A stretch of 64,000 nt of DNA. Source: Lentisphaera araneosa HTCC2155 (GTDB taxonomy: Bacteria; Verrucomicrobiota; Lentisphaeria; Lentisphaerales; Lentisphaeraceae). Below, in pieces: positions 56,576 to 64,000 of the stretch. Numbering within the stretch: position 1 is the first letter of the stretch; every line of letters starts with the position of its first letter. Both the position numbers and the translations under genes were made by a program. The DNA lies in contig NZ_ABCK01000011.1 of the NCBI RefSeq assembly GCF_000170755.1, forward strand, positions 1 through 64,000. The letters are read 5' to 3'. Under the pieces are notes generated by a model, which worked only from the letters and a program-made list of their open reading frames with translations, was not told where the DNA came from and did not search any database.

Positions 56576-59059
56576 ATGAATAAACTACCCATACACGAAG
56601 TTGCTGACGATTTAATTAGCACCCTGATCAAAGACAAGTTGATGCTACTCTCCGCCCCTACGGGTTCGGGGAAATCTACTTGTGTTCCGGGTATATTATT
56701 AGACTCTGGTAAAATGCCCGGCAAAATCATTGTTTTGCAACCGCGCCGAGCCGCCGCAAAGTTTCTAGCTCACCACACCGCACGCCTCCGTTCAGAAAAA
56801 CTCGGCGATGAAATTGGCTATAACATACGCCACGACTCAAAAGTGGGGGCGCACACGCAAATTATCTTCATGACTGATGGCCTCTTTTTGCAACAACTCA
56901 AAAATAACCCTCAGCTCAATGGGATTGCCGCCGTACTCTTTGATGAGTTTCACGAACGTCGCTGGCAAATGGATTTGGCTTTTGCCATGTGTCAAAAAAT
57001 TCAGTCTCGACAAGATAAACTTCACCTCATGCTCATGAGTGCGACGCTTGACGTTGATAAGCTGCAAAAGAAACTCAATTGTCCGCTGATCACTACCGAC
57101 GTGCGACATTTTCCCGTTGACATTAATTACCTCATTCCCGATCGTCAAAAAAAGATTTGGGAAGTCGCTGCGAAATCCGCAAAAAACCTCATTGCACAAA
57201 CGGATGGGAGCTTATTGATTTTCATGCCAGGTAAATACGAAATTACCAAAACAGTGAATGAGCTTAAGAAAGTCTTAAAGACGCCCATTTTTGCACTTCA
57301 TGGCCAGCTAAATCCCCAAGAGCAGGATCGCATTATCGAAAATACTGGTCAGCAAAAAATTATCGTCTCGACGAATATTGCCGAAACTTCTTTAACCATC
57401 CCCAATATCACTGCGGTCATTGACTCCGGACTCGTTCGTCAAAGTGCCTATGATCCCCAACGTCAAATCAACACCCTTTACACCAAAAGCGTTTCACAGT
57501 CCAGTGCCGAGCAGCGAAGTGGGCGTGCCGGTCGAACTTCCGCGGGACGCTGCTTGCGTTTGTGGTCAAAATCTGAACAAAGTCGCAAACCCGAACATTT
57601 TGAACCCGAAATCCTCCGTTGTGATCCCTCTGAATTACTATTACAATGTTTAGCTCAGGGCTTCAACGACCTCTCTGACCTAGAATTAATTGATGCTCCC
57701 GATGATATTGAACAAGCTTGGGGTTTACTCTCGAATTTAGGTTTCACCAACGCACACCGTGGGCTAAGTACGGCGGGTGTCCACGCTTCCAAAATGCCTT
57801 GCTCACCACGATTGGCCGCTCTGCTTTACTACGGAACTCAGGCAGATCAAATGGATAAGGCCTGCACTTATGCCGCACTCATTTCTGAAGCGCCGATTAT
57901 TCTCAATCGCAACAAAAAGAAGTTACTCGATTTAATTCCAGGGAAGCATGTAGATTTCAGTTCCGACCTCGACTTAATGGCGGAATTGCTCTATAGCGCG
58001 AAATCGTTAAAGTTCGCTCCTCAAGAATGTGATAAATATGGTTTGAATGCTAACAATTGCCGCTCAGTTGATTTAGCTCGCATGCAATTCCTCCGTCTCT
58101 GCGAGAAATTGCCTCGCCTTAATGACTTCAATGATATGCATCCGCACTGCTGTCTCTTGCGTGCCTTCCCCGATCACCTCGCCAAGCGTCGAGATACGAG
58201 TTCCCTGCAGGTCACACTCGCCAACAAACAAAAAGGTGAAATTGATCGCTTGAGTTCACAGAAAAAAGCCGATTTAATTTTAGCCACGAGCATTGCGGAT
58301 ATCGCATCGAGTTTGGGAGCTAAAACCAAACTTTCGCAACTCACAAGTATCAGTCCCGAATTGCTCGATCATACTTTCCCTGGTGAATTACAAAGTCAGG
58401 AGCGCATGGTTTGGGATCCGAGTTCTAAATCTGTTCGTCAAGCCAAGCAACACGCTTTTCGATCGCTGATCATCGAAGAAAAAATTAGTATTTGTGAAGC
58501 CAATGCCCAAACAGAACAAGTTTTAGCCGAAAAAATTATTGATGGAACGATTAAGCTCAACAAATGGAATGAAAAAGTTGAGCTCTGGATAACTCGCGTC
58601 CGCAAATGCGCGGAACTCTACCCCGATAAAGACTTGATCACTTACTCCGACCAAGATCTAGAAATCGTCTACATGGAAATGTGTTCGGGTATAACTAAGG
58701 CTTCGGAAGTCCGCGACATGGATTGCCTCGTATATTTAAAAAACTTACTTTCTTGGGATGAACAATGCTTTATTGACGAAGCCACACCCGAAAGTATTCA
58801 GCTCCCAGAAGGCAAAAAATTACGCATTATTTATGAATCTGGAAAAGAGATTTATGCACGTGCATTCATCCAACAGCTTTTTGACTTAAAAGAGACCCCT
58901 TTGATCGGTCCAGCCCGTATTCCACTAACTTTTGAGATATTAGCACCCAATCATCGCCCTATTCAGGTGACCAAAAACCTTGAAAACTTTTGGTCAGGGT
59001 TATATCCTGAGATTAAGCCCGCTTTATCACGACGCTATCACAAACACAAATGGATCTAA
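56576..59059 (+). CDS. hrpB: ATP-dependent RNA/DNA helicase HrpB
   Basis: 827 residues. DExH-box helicase: Walker A APTGSGKST at 27-35, DEFH at 123-126, SAT motif MLMSATLD, motif V IIVSTNIAETSLTIPNI, motif VI QRSGRAGRTSAGRC. The HA2 domain and the HrpB-specific C-terminal region follow (about 580-827), with AKQHAFRSLIIEE and IPLTFEILAPNHRPIQVTKN. Its biological role is unsettled in the family. The stop overlaps the coaX start (TAATG). Confidence 0.93.
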   Translation: MNKLPIHEVADDLISTLIKDKLMLLSAPTGSGKSTCVPGILLDSGKMPGKIIVLQPRRAAAKFLAHHTARLRSEKLGDEIGYNIRHDSKVGAHTQIIFMTDGLFLQQLKNNPQLNGIAAVLFDEFHERRWQMDLAFAMCQKIQSRQDKLHLMLMSATLDVDKLQKKLNCPLITTDVRHFPVDINYLIPDRQKKIWEVAAKSAKNLIAQTDGSLLIFMPGKYEITKTVNELKKVLKTPIFALHGQLNPQEQDRIIENTGQQKIIVSTNIAETSLTIPNITAVIDSGLVRQSAYDPQRQINTLYTKSVSQSSAEQRSGRAGRTSAGRCLRLWSKSEQSRKPEHFEPEILRCDPSELLLQCLAQGFNDLSDLELIDAPDDIEQAWGLLSNLGFTNAHRGLSTAGVHASKMPCSPRLAALLYYGTQADQMDKACTYAALISEAPIILNRNKKKLLDLIPGKHVDFSSDLDLMAELLYSAKSLKFAPQECDKYGLNANNCRSVDLARMQFLRLCEKLPRLNDFNDMHPHCCLLRAFPDHLAKRRDTSSLQVTLANKQKGEIDRLSSQKKADLILATSIADIASSLGAKTKLSQLTSISPELLDHTFPGELQSQERMVWDPSSKSVRQAKQHAFRSLIIEEKISICEANAQTEQVLAEKIIDGTIKLNKWNEKVELWITRVRKCAELYPDKDLITYSDQDLEIVYMEMCSGITKASEVRDMDCLVYLKNLLSWDEQCFIDEATPESIQLPEGKKLRIIYESGKEIYARAFIQQLFDLKETPLIGPARIPLTFEILAPNHRPIQVTKNLENFWSGLYPEIKPALSRRYHKHKWI

Positions 59060-59757
59060 TGAAAACCTTATTTGTCAATATTGGAAACACTCATTCTGAA
59101 ATGGCTTGGGACAATCTCGTCAATGTAGAGATAGTCAAAACCACTGATATTATGAAAGAGCTTTCTGATCGCGAAAAAGACATCGACCGCATGGTCGTAG
59201 CCTCGGTCGTACCCAAGGTCACTGGACAACTCTGTGTGCGTTTTGGTCAAAAACTCATTTTACTTAATGCGGAGCTCGCAAAATCAATCAAGTTTGCCGA
59301 TGTGGATCACTTCTCGATTGGAGCTGATCGCATTGCTAATGCACTCGCCGCAAAAAAACATTACAGCACACCGGTCATGGTTGTGGACTGTGGGACTTGC
59401 GTAACAACTGAGCTCATTGATAAAAGTAATCAATTTCAGGGTGGAAACATTCTACCGGGACGACTCCTACAAAGAAAAATTTTGACATCTGCTACTGGCC
59501 AACTGCCTCTTGCTCCTTTGAGTTCGACCCTGGCCAAAAGCCCTGGCCGTCATACTATCGAGGCTATACAGAGCGGCGTTGACATTGGACTCATTGGTGC
59601 CATCGAAAAGCTAGTTAAGCACAATAGCAAACACTATCCAGACATGACCATTGTCTTCACTGGTGGCGACGCCAAGTTTTTCAAGAAATACTTTCCCGAT
59701 GCAGAACTTGCCCCGCCGCACTTTACCCTCAGCGGTCTTTTAGAGTTAATTAAATAA
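59059..59757 (+). CDS. coaX: Type III pantothenate kinase with atypical first motif
   Basis: About 232 residues from the ATG at 59059. Phosphorylates pantothenate in the first step of CoA synthesis. Family blocks: GADRIANALAAKKHY, MVVDCGTCVTTELID, GGNILPGRLLQ and the closing VFTGGDAKFF. The first phosphate-binding motif is normally D-x-G-N-T; here it reads NIGNT (residues 7-11), so the catalytic Asp is Asn. The start overlaps the hrpB stop by one base, so translation is coupled. Confidence 0.85.
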   Translation: MKTLFVNIGNTHSEMAWDNLVNVEIVKTTDIMKELSDREKDIDRMVVASVVPKVTGQLCVRFGQKLILLNAELAKSIKFADVDHFSIGADRIANALAAKKHYSTPVMVVDCGTCVTTELIDKSNQFQGGNILPGRLLQRKILTSATGQLPLAPLSSTLAKSPGRHTIEAIQSGVDIGLIGAIEKLVKHNSKHYPDMTIVFTGGDAKFFKKYFPDAELAPPHFTLSGLLELIK

Positions 59758-59758
59758 T

Positions 59759-60373
59759 TTATTTACTGTATTTAGCGTAGGCGAGACGGTTGGCTAATTC
59801 GACTCTATGGTAAGCATCTAAGCCCACACTTGCTACGGCTCCCGCTTTTGCGATATCCGCAAAACCATCCTCAGTTAAAATCTCATCATCAATTTCGATG
59901 AATTTAATTTCACCGATAATGAGTTCCGTTTTGTTGATTTCTAGGTGCTTCACTTCTTTCAATTCCAAAGCTATTTTTAATGCACTTTGTAAGACAAATG
60001 GAGCCTGAAAGTCGTTGACAAACTCACTTTCAATTCCTGCACCTTCGAATTCAGATTCATCTTGGGGGTAACGCGCTGAGCATTGATGTGCTAATTGAAA
60101 AAATGAATCATCCACTAAATTTAGTGTATAAACTCCCGTTTCTATGATATTTTCTAATGTATCTCTGATCACTGTATGAGGACGACTTATCATTCCTATG
60201 AGCGGTGGATTTGCTCCTAAGTGAAATACAGAACTGAATAAGGAGAGGTTATCTACTCCTGATTGACTTTTTGTTCCCACCAACATAGGACTCTTGTATC
60301 CTGAGAGGCAATTGATCAAACAGGTACGATGACGTTTCTCCATTGCCTCAATATCATCTCTATTTAAAATCAT
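59759..60373 (-). CDS. Flavin reductase-like FMN-binding protein
   Basis: 204 residues with the flavin_reduct split-barrel: KSPMLVGTKSQSGVDNLSLF, SSVFHLGANPPLIGMISRP, HTVIRDTLENI, TGVYTLNLVDDSFFQLAHQC and IIGEIKFIEIDDEIL. The FMN-binding pattern lies in the first block. Reaction and partner unknown. Seven bases separate it from the end of the DUF523 gene, so the three minus-strand genes likely form an operon. Confidence 0.85.
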   Translation of the reverse strand: MILNRDDIEAMEKRHRTCLINCLSGYKSPMLVGTKSQSGVDNLSLFSSVFHLGANPPLIGMISRPHTVIRDTLENIIETGVYTLNLVDDSFFQLAHQCSARYPQDESEFEGAGIESEFVNDFQAPFVLQSALKIALELKEVKHLEINKTELIIGEIKFIEIDDEILTEDGFADIAKAGAVASVGLDAYHRVELANRLAYAKYSK

Positions 60374-60380
60374 TACCGGC

Positions 60381-61328
60381 TCACAGCTTGTTTAAAAGAC
60401 CTAATTTATCGGGTCTTTCAAGATAGGATTGATCCATCAAATACTCTTGTTCATATTTTTGGGTATAGTGAGAAATCCTTGTGATCGGTACAACGAGAGG
60501 AATATAGCCCTTGCGATACTGCTCAATCATTTTTACGGTATCTTCTTTATCAAAAGCATCGATATCCTTTTTGAAGTAGCCCAAAAGGTGATAGAGCACA
60601 TTGGCATGTTGCAAGCGTTTTGGTGGCTTGGACATAAAGTCCATAAAGCGCGACAAATAACTTTCTGCCATAACTTCTATACTCAAGTCTCCCTTGTGGG
60701 CGATATAATTTCCAAGCTCGTTCACGGCTTCATGACTATGCGCCATGAGTGCGTATTTGTGGCGACGATGAAAGTTATGTAAGCCCCCATGACTTAAACC
60801 CTTACGCAACATTTGTTGCCAATCATTGAGAGCAAAAGCACGGAAAATGAAGTTCTCAAAAAGCGGTGCATCATTGAGTCTACCATCTTCTTCTATGGGT
60901 AGCCAAGGAAAATTCTTCTTGACTTGCAGTGCGTACATGCCCGCAGTTTTCTCGATAAGGGGATGACCTTCTTCACTGTAGATTTTTACGCGATAAGCCC
61001 CGCAGGAAGGCGAGCCTTTCTTAAATATAAAGCCACAGAGATCCAGCTTTTTAAGCCTTTCCATATCCTCTTTAGCAAAGGCTTCCATCTTCTCGGTGTA
61101 ATCACCATCACCCTTAGTTTCTTGGAGACGAATTTTTTCGTGTTGGACTAAGCGAATCGTCGGCCTCGGAGTCCCCAAGCCAATGGCCATTTCTGGGCAT
61201 ACTTTCACGTAATCAAAAAAGTCGTGGAGTTGATCCATGACTAATTTATCTCTACAGCCCTGACCGTTATAACGAACTTCATCACCTGATAGGCAGGCGG
61301 ATAAACCAATTTTAATTTTCTCTTGCAT
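60381..61328 (-). CDS. DUF523 and DUF1722 (YbgA-like) fused protein
   Basis: 315 residues. The N-terminal DUF523 half has LSACLSGDEVRYNGQGCRD, VKVCPEMAIGLGTPRPTI and KKGSPSCGAYRVKIYSEEG. The C-terminal DUF1722/YbgA half has HRRHKYALMAHSHEAVNELG, QHANVLYHLLGYFKKDID and RKGYIPLVVPITRISHY. In many bacteria the gene lies beside photolyase; none is here. Its start overlaps the upstream gene by 17 bases. Cysteines in the first half may bind a metal or cluster. Function unknown. Confidence 0.88.
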   Translation of the reverse strand: MQEKIKIGLSACLSGDEVRYNGQGCRDKLVMDQLHDFFDYVKVCPEMAIGLGTPRPTIRLVQHEKIRLQETKGDGDYTEKMEAFAKEDMERLKKLDLCGFIFKKGSPSCGAYRVKIYSEEGHPLIEKTAGMYALQVKKNFPWLPIEEDGRLNDAPLFENFIFRAFALNDWQQMLRKGLSHGGLHNFHRRHKYALMAHSHEAVNELGNYIAHKGDLSIEVMAESYLSRFMDFMSKPPKRLQHANVLYHLLGYFKKDIDAFDKEDTVKMIEQYRKGYIPLVVPITRISHYTQKYEQEYLMDQSYLERPDKLGLLNKL

Positions 61329-62757
61329 GTTGCAAAGCCCTCTTTTTAATTTCCTTAATCATCCCCCCAAAAACATAGGCGTGCAAGGGTACAACTGCGT
61401 ACCAATAGACCACACCCAAAAATCCTAAAGGGTCGTAAATTGCAGTTTGTCGAATCTTACAATTGTTCTCATCGACTGGAGTCACCTCAAATTTGAGCCA
61501 GGCTCTCCCAGGTAATTTCATTTCCGCTTCTAAAAGCAAGACTTCGTTGGCTTTATAGAGGTCCACTCTCCAAAAGTCCAATACATCTCCTTGATGCAGA
61601 GTATTAGGATCGCGTCGGCCTCGTCGTACTCCAGGCCCTCCCATGAGTAAATCGAGAAAACCACGCATAGACCAGAGCCAATTGCCACAGTACCAACCTT
61701 TGTCTCCCCCAATAGTTTGTATGGGATAAAAAGCTTTTTCTGCAGAACAATTAACTTCTAGTGTTCGCGAATCGACTAAACGATTTCCAAAGTGAACTCC
61801 CTTCCAATCAACTTTTTTAATTCCAGCAGCCGCCATCGCATCATTCCATCTCGTATGCACGTAGCCCTCATCTTCATTCTTTTGGATTAAATTAAGCGCT
61901 TCATCCACCCCAATACAATCAAAAGGAAATAATTCTTTTGATACCGGATCTGACACAACGCTATCGTGTTTCACACTATCAATAATTTTGCGACCTACGC
62001 GAGAATAAAGAGGTGTCACTAGTCCCAACCATAAACTCGATAAATGAGGCGTTAATATGGGAACGGGAATCATATATCTTTTCAGAGATCTAAGCTTGGC
62101 ATAGCTCTTCATTAATTCTCCATAAGTAGTGACATCTTTACCGCCTATTTCAAAAATATGACTACCCTCGACTCCTAATTCAATAGCTCGTACTAGATAC
62201 TTGATGAGATCACCTATATAAATTGCTTGGCAATACTTACGTACCCATGAGGGACAAACCATCATCGGTAAATGCTCTACGAGAGCACGAATCATTTCGA
62301 AGGATAGACTACCCGCGCCCAAAACCACCGAAGCGCGAAACTCCAAAACTTGAACCCCATCAGATTTGAGCAGTCTCCCTACTTCTGCACGACTTTTCAT
62401 GTGTTTTGACATCTTCGAGTCCGCTTCGACAAGTCCACCTAAATAAATAATCCTCTTTACACCGCAAGCTTGCGCCGCATGGGAAAAGTTGAGCGCATTT
62501 ATTTTGTCTTCTTGCTCAAAGTCGCCACTGCTTCCCATTGCATGAATGAAATAAAAAATAATGTCAACGCCCTCACAGGCTTTTTCCACATCCTCAGTAT
62601 TTGATGCATCGCCATAGCAAAAGTTTGCTTCGGGATACATACTTTCTAAGTAATCTTTTTTCGTTCGAGTTAAGCAAGAAATTTCATATTTCTTGTACAA
62701 AGACATCATGAGTTGTCCGCCTATGTAGCCACTCGCACCTGTAATTAATATTTTCAT
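61312..62757 (-). CDS. SDR-family NAD(P)-binding protein with DUF2867 domain
   Basis: 481 residues. The N-terminal Rossmann fold starts with ITGASGYIGGQL and continues with NFCYGDASNTEDVEKACEGV, IFYFIHAMGSS and VKRIIYLGGLVE, an atypical extended SDR. The C-terminal DUF2867/START-like part (about 330-481) has YPIQTIGGDKGWYCGNWLWS, GGPGVRRGRRDPNTLHQGDV and DPLGFLGVVYWYAVVPLHAY. Similar genes accompany DUF523/DUF1722 proteins in many genomes. Substrate unknown. Confidence 0.85.
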   Translation of the reverse strand: MKILITGASGYIGGQLMMSLYKKYEISCLTRTKKDYLESMYPEANFCYGDASNTEDVEKACEGVDIIFYFIHAMGSSGDFEQEDKINALNFSHAAQACGVKRIIYLGGLVEADSKMSKHMKSRAEVGRLLKSDGVQVLEFRASVVLGAGSLSFEMIRALVEHLPMMVCPSWVRKYCQAIYIGDLIKYLVRAIELGVEGSHIFEIGGKDVTTYGELMKSYAKLRSLKRYMIPVPILTPHLSSLWLGLVTPLYSRVGRKIIDSVKHDSVVSDPVSKELFPFDCIGVDEALNLIQKNEDEGYVHTRWNDAMAAAGIKKVDWKGVHFGNRLVDSRTLEVNCSAEKAFYPIQTIGGDKGWYCGNWLWSMRGFLDLLMGGPGVRRGRRDPNTLHQGDVLDFWRVDLYKANEVLLLEAEMKLPGRAWLKFEVTPVDENNCKIRQTAIYDPLGFLGVVYWYAVVPLHAYVFGGMIKEIKKRALQHAREN

Positions 62758-62878
62758 TCAAAGCCATTCATTATTTACACATAAATCAATAATGAACGTT
62801 TTGAACGTTTTTAAAAGTTTTTTACCAAGAAATTCACAAAAACTTTTTAATTGAAGCTAAGAATTACATATTAAGTTT

Positions 62879-63688
62879 ATGAGTTTAATTGTAATCATCA
62901 CTTCGAGCCTACTTGCGTTTTATCTCGCGAAAACTGTTTATGCTCGTAAAGCAACTCAACTCACTCGCCATAATGCCTTCCACAAAAATATTGCTGGCTT
63001 TATTTTTTTCATCATCATTGCTATGCTTGGATTTGTGCTTAGGGTTTTATCTCTTAAGTATGAGTACGCCTATAAACTGCCTCTATACCCTCAAGCTTAC
63101 GCTATTGAAATCTTTCTTTTTGGGCTCAATTCCCTTGTCGTATATTCATCAACGTTCCTTTTCTTAATTACCCTCAAGGAGAAGCAAGATCGTTTAAGTA
63201 CAAGTTTAGCCGTATTATTTATTTATATGTCACTCAATAGTATTTATCTCTATCACACGCGAAGTCCGCAAATAAAAGAACGTCAATTAAATGGAGTGAT
63301 TCTTCAAAGCGACCCCATGAGTTGTGCTGCTGCTTCACTTGCCAATATTAGTCATTACTTTCAAATGCCTCAAAGCGAACGCACTTGTGTAAATGCCATT
63401 GGAACGAGCGTGCAAGGCAGTTCTCCTGCGCAAATAGTTCTCGGTGCACGTAAGTTGGACTTTGAAGCGAAAATCGTTCATAATAAAACTGTCGAAGCAA
63501 TTATCTTCCCAGCGATACTTTTTGTCGATGCACCTTTAGGAAAAGAAAAGCACGCCTTAGTTATCATGAATAAGGTCAATGAGTTTTATGAAATTTGGGA
63601 CCCTGACAAAGGAAGGGTTTACTGGAGTGCGGAGTATTTAGGCTCGCGTTGGCATGGAAATGGAATTGAGATCAGCCCCAAAACCTAA
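62879..63688 (+). CDS. Membrane-anchored C39-like cysteine peptidase
   Basis: 269 residues. Three or four membrane segments (about 3-20, 38-57, 72-98, 105-124), then a C39-type domain: Gln143 and Cys149 in LQSDPMSCAAASLANISHYF, His225 in GKEKHALVIMNKV and Asp241 in YEIWDPDKGRVYW. These match the oxyanion Gln, nucleophile, His and Asp of C39 peptidases. No ABC exporter domain is attached. It could cleave a leader of a secreted or pseudopilin-like substrate; the gene directly upstream of a prepilin-type gene on the same strand makes this worth considering, as inference. The ATG at 62879 lies in a divergent intergenic region. Confidence 0.75.
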   Translation: MSLIVIITSSLLAFYLAKTVYARKATQLTRHNAFHKNIAGFIFFIIIAMLGFVLRVLSLKYEYAYKLPLYPQAYAIEIFLFGLNSLVVYSSTFLFLITLKEKQDRLSTSLAVLFIYMSLNSIYLYHTRSPQIKERQLNGVILQSDPMSCAAASLANISHYFQMPQSERTCVNAIGTSVQGSSPAQIVLGARKLDFEAKIVHNKTVEAIIFPAILFVDAPLGKEKHALVIMNKVNEFYEIWDPDKGRVYWSAEYLGSRWHGNGIEISPKT

Positions 63689-63813
63689 GCTTGCATTACA
63701 GCTAATTAAGATATTCATTAAAAAAAATACTTATAAATCATATTTTAATGTTATATGACCAATTGAGCTTACGTACTGGAGTTATTAAAACCTCAATTGT
63801 ACACGGAGTTAAA

Positions 63814-64000
63814 ATGAAAAAGTTTTCTTTGGTTGAATTATTAGTCGTGATCGCCATCATCTCGATCCTCTCTTCCTTGCTTTTACCTTCTCTCAGCAAG
63901 GCTCGCAAAACTGCCAAGATGACTCAATGCCTCAGCTCGGCTCGCCAACTCAGCATCTCAATCACTATGTATAACGAAGATAACGACAGCTATTTCCCTG
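63814..64000 (+). CDS. Prepilin-type protein, copy 3, truncated by the window edge
   Basis: First 62 residues: leader MKKFSLVELLVVIAIISILS, with the prepilin-peptidase site KFSLVE (Phe+1, Glu+5), followed by SSLLLPSLSKARKTA and CLSSARQLSISIT. RBS CGGAG. The 31-base promoter-like motif of the other two copies is not seen upstream. Confidence 0.85.
   Translation, partial: MKKFSLVELLVVIAIISILSSLLLPSLSKARKTAKMTQCLSSARQLSISITMYNEDNDSYFP

Noticed and set aside
63690-63813. A fourth copy of the 31-base promoter-like motif before prepilin copy 3
   Set aside because: Neither TGTTAAGG nor TATATCT at the right spacing could be found in this interval.

Overview
The window looks like a chromosomal segment of a Gram-negative marine bacterium of the PVC superphylum, most likely the Lentisphaerota (Lentisphaera-like). 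This is inferred from AT-rich DNA, three prepilin-type (DUF1559-like) proteins, LamG, NPCBM-like and PQQ-propeller secreted proteins, a GH16 beta-glucanase, and a MoxR/DUF58/von Willebrand operon of the Planctomycetes/Lentisphaerae type. No rRNA, tRNA or CRISPR array was seen.

Layout. 1-5.3 kb: 5' part of thiC, a LamG-like secreted protein, an orphan ABC ATPase behind the site-2 protease rseP, and rpe. 5.4-9.2 kb: a lipid-transport locus with a seven-MCE LetB-like protein and LetA split into two overlapping genes. 9.3-14.3 kb: a yajC-secDF-thiG-thiH operon. 14.4-19.8 kb: a Sel1 lipoprotein divergent from a four-gene cassette that resembles a minimal type VII (WXG100/EssC-like) secretion system. 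19.9-21.6 kb: galM and a discoidin-like secreted protein. 21.8-39.8 kb: a nine-gene, 18-kb minus-strand operon with almost every junction overlapping or within 3 nt: MoxR ATPase, DUF58, two vWA membrane proteins, a large membrane protein, an acidic coiled coil, a squalene-cyclase-like protein, an NPCBM-like protein and a 2024-residue propeller protein.

39.9-48.9 kb is an accessory zone. It holds a duplicated moxR leader, the GH16 enzyme, two paralogous prepilin-type genes, an IS1595 element with an 8-bp target duplication, a 162-bp inverted-repeat element, a paired DUF1670 module that behaves like an undescribed mobile element, an IS30 element with a nonsense codon, and a 135-bp tandem duplication. 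The GH16 gene and both prepilin-type genes share a 31-bp upstream motif with promoter geometry. One copy is now separated from its gene by the DUF1670 module, and in-silico excision restores the spacing seen in the paralogue.

49-64 kb is mainly housekeeping: a DASS transporter, a secreted SRPBCC protein, a small lipoprotein, an AlbA_2 gene broken by one stop codon, argS, a small basic protein, uvrC, ppnP, hrpB, coaX, a flavin reductase, a DUF523/DUF1722 protein, an SDR/DUF2867 protein, a membrane C39-like peptidase and a third prepilin-type gene that runs off the edge.

The main candidates for undescribed biology are the WXG100/FtsK cassette, the DUF1670 mobile module and the 31-bp promoter regulon.
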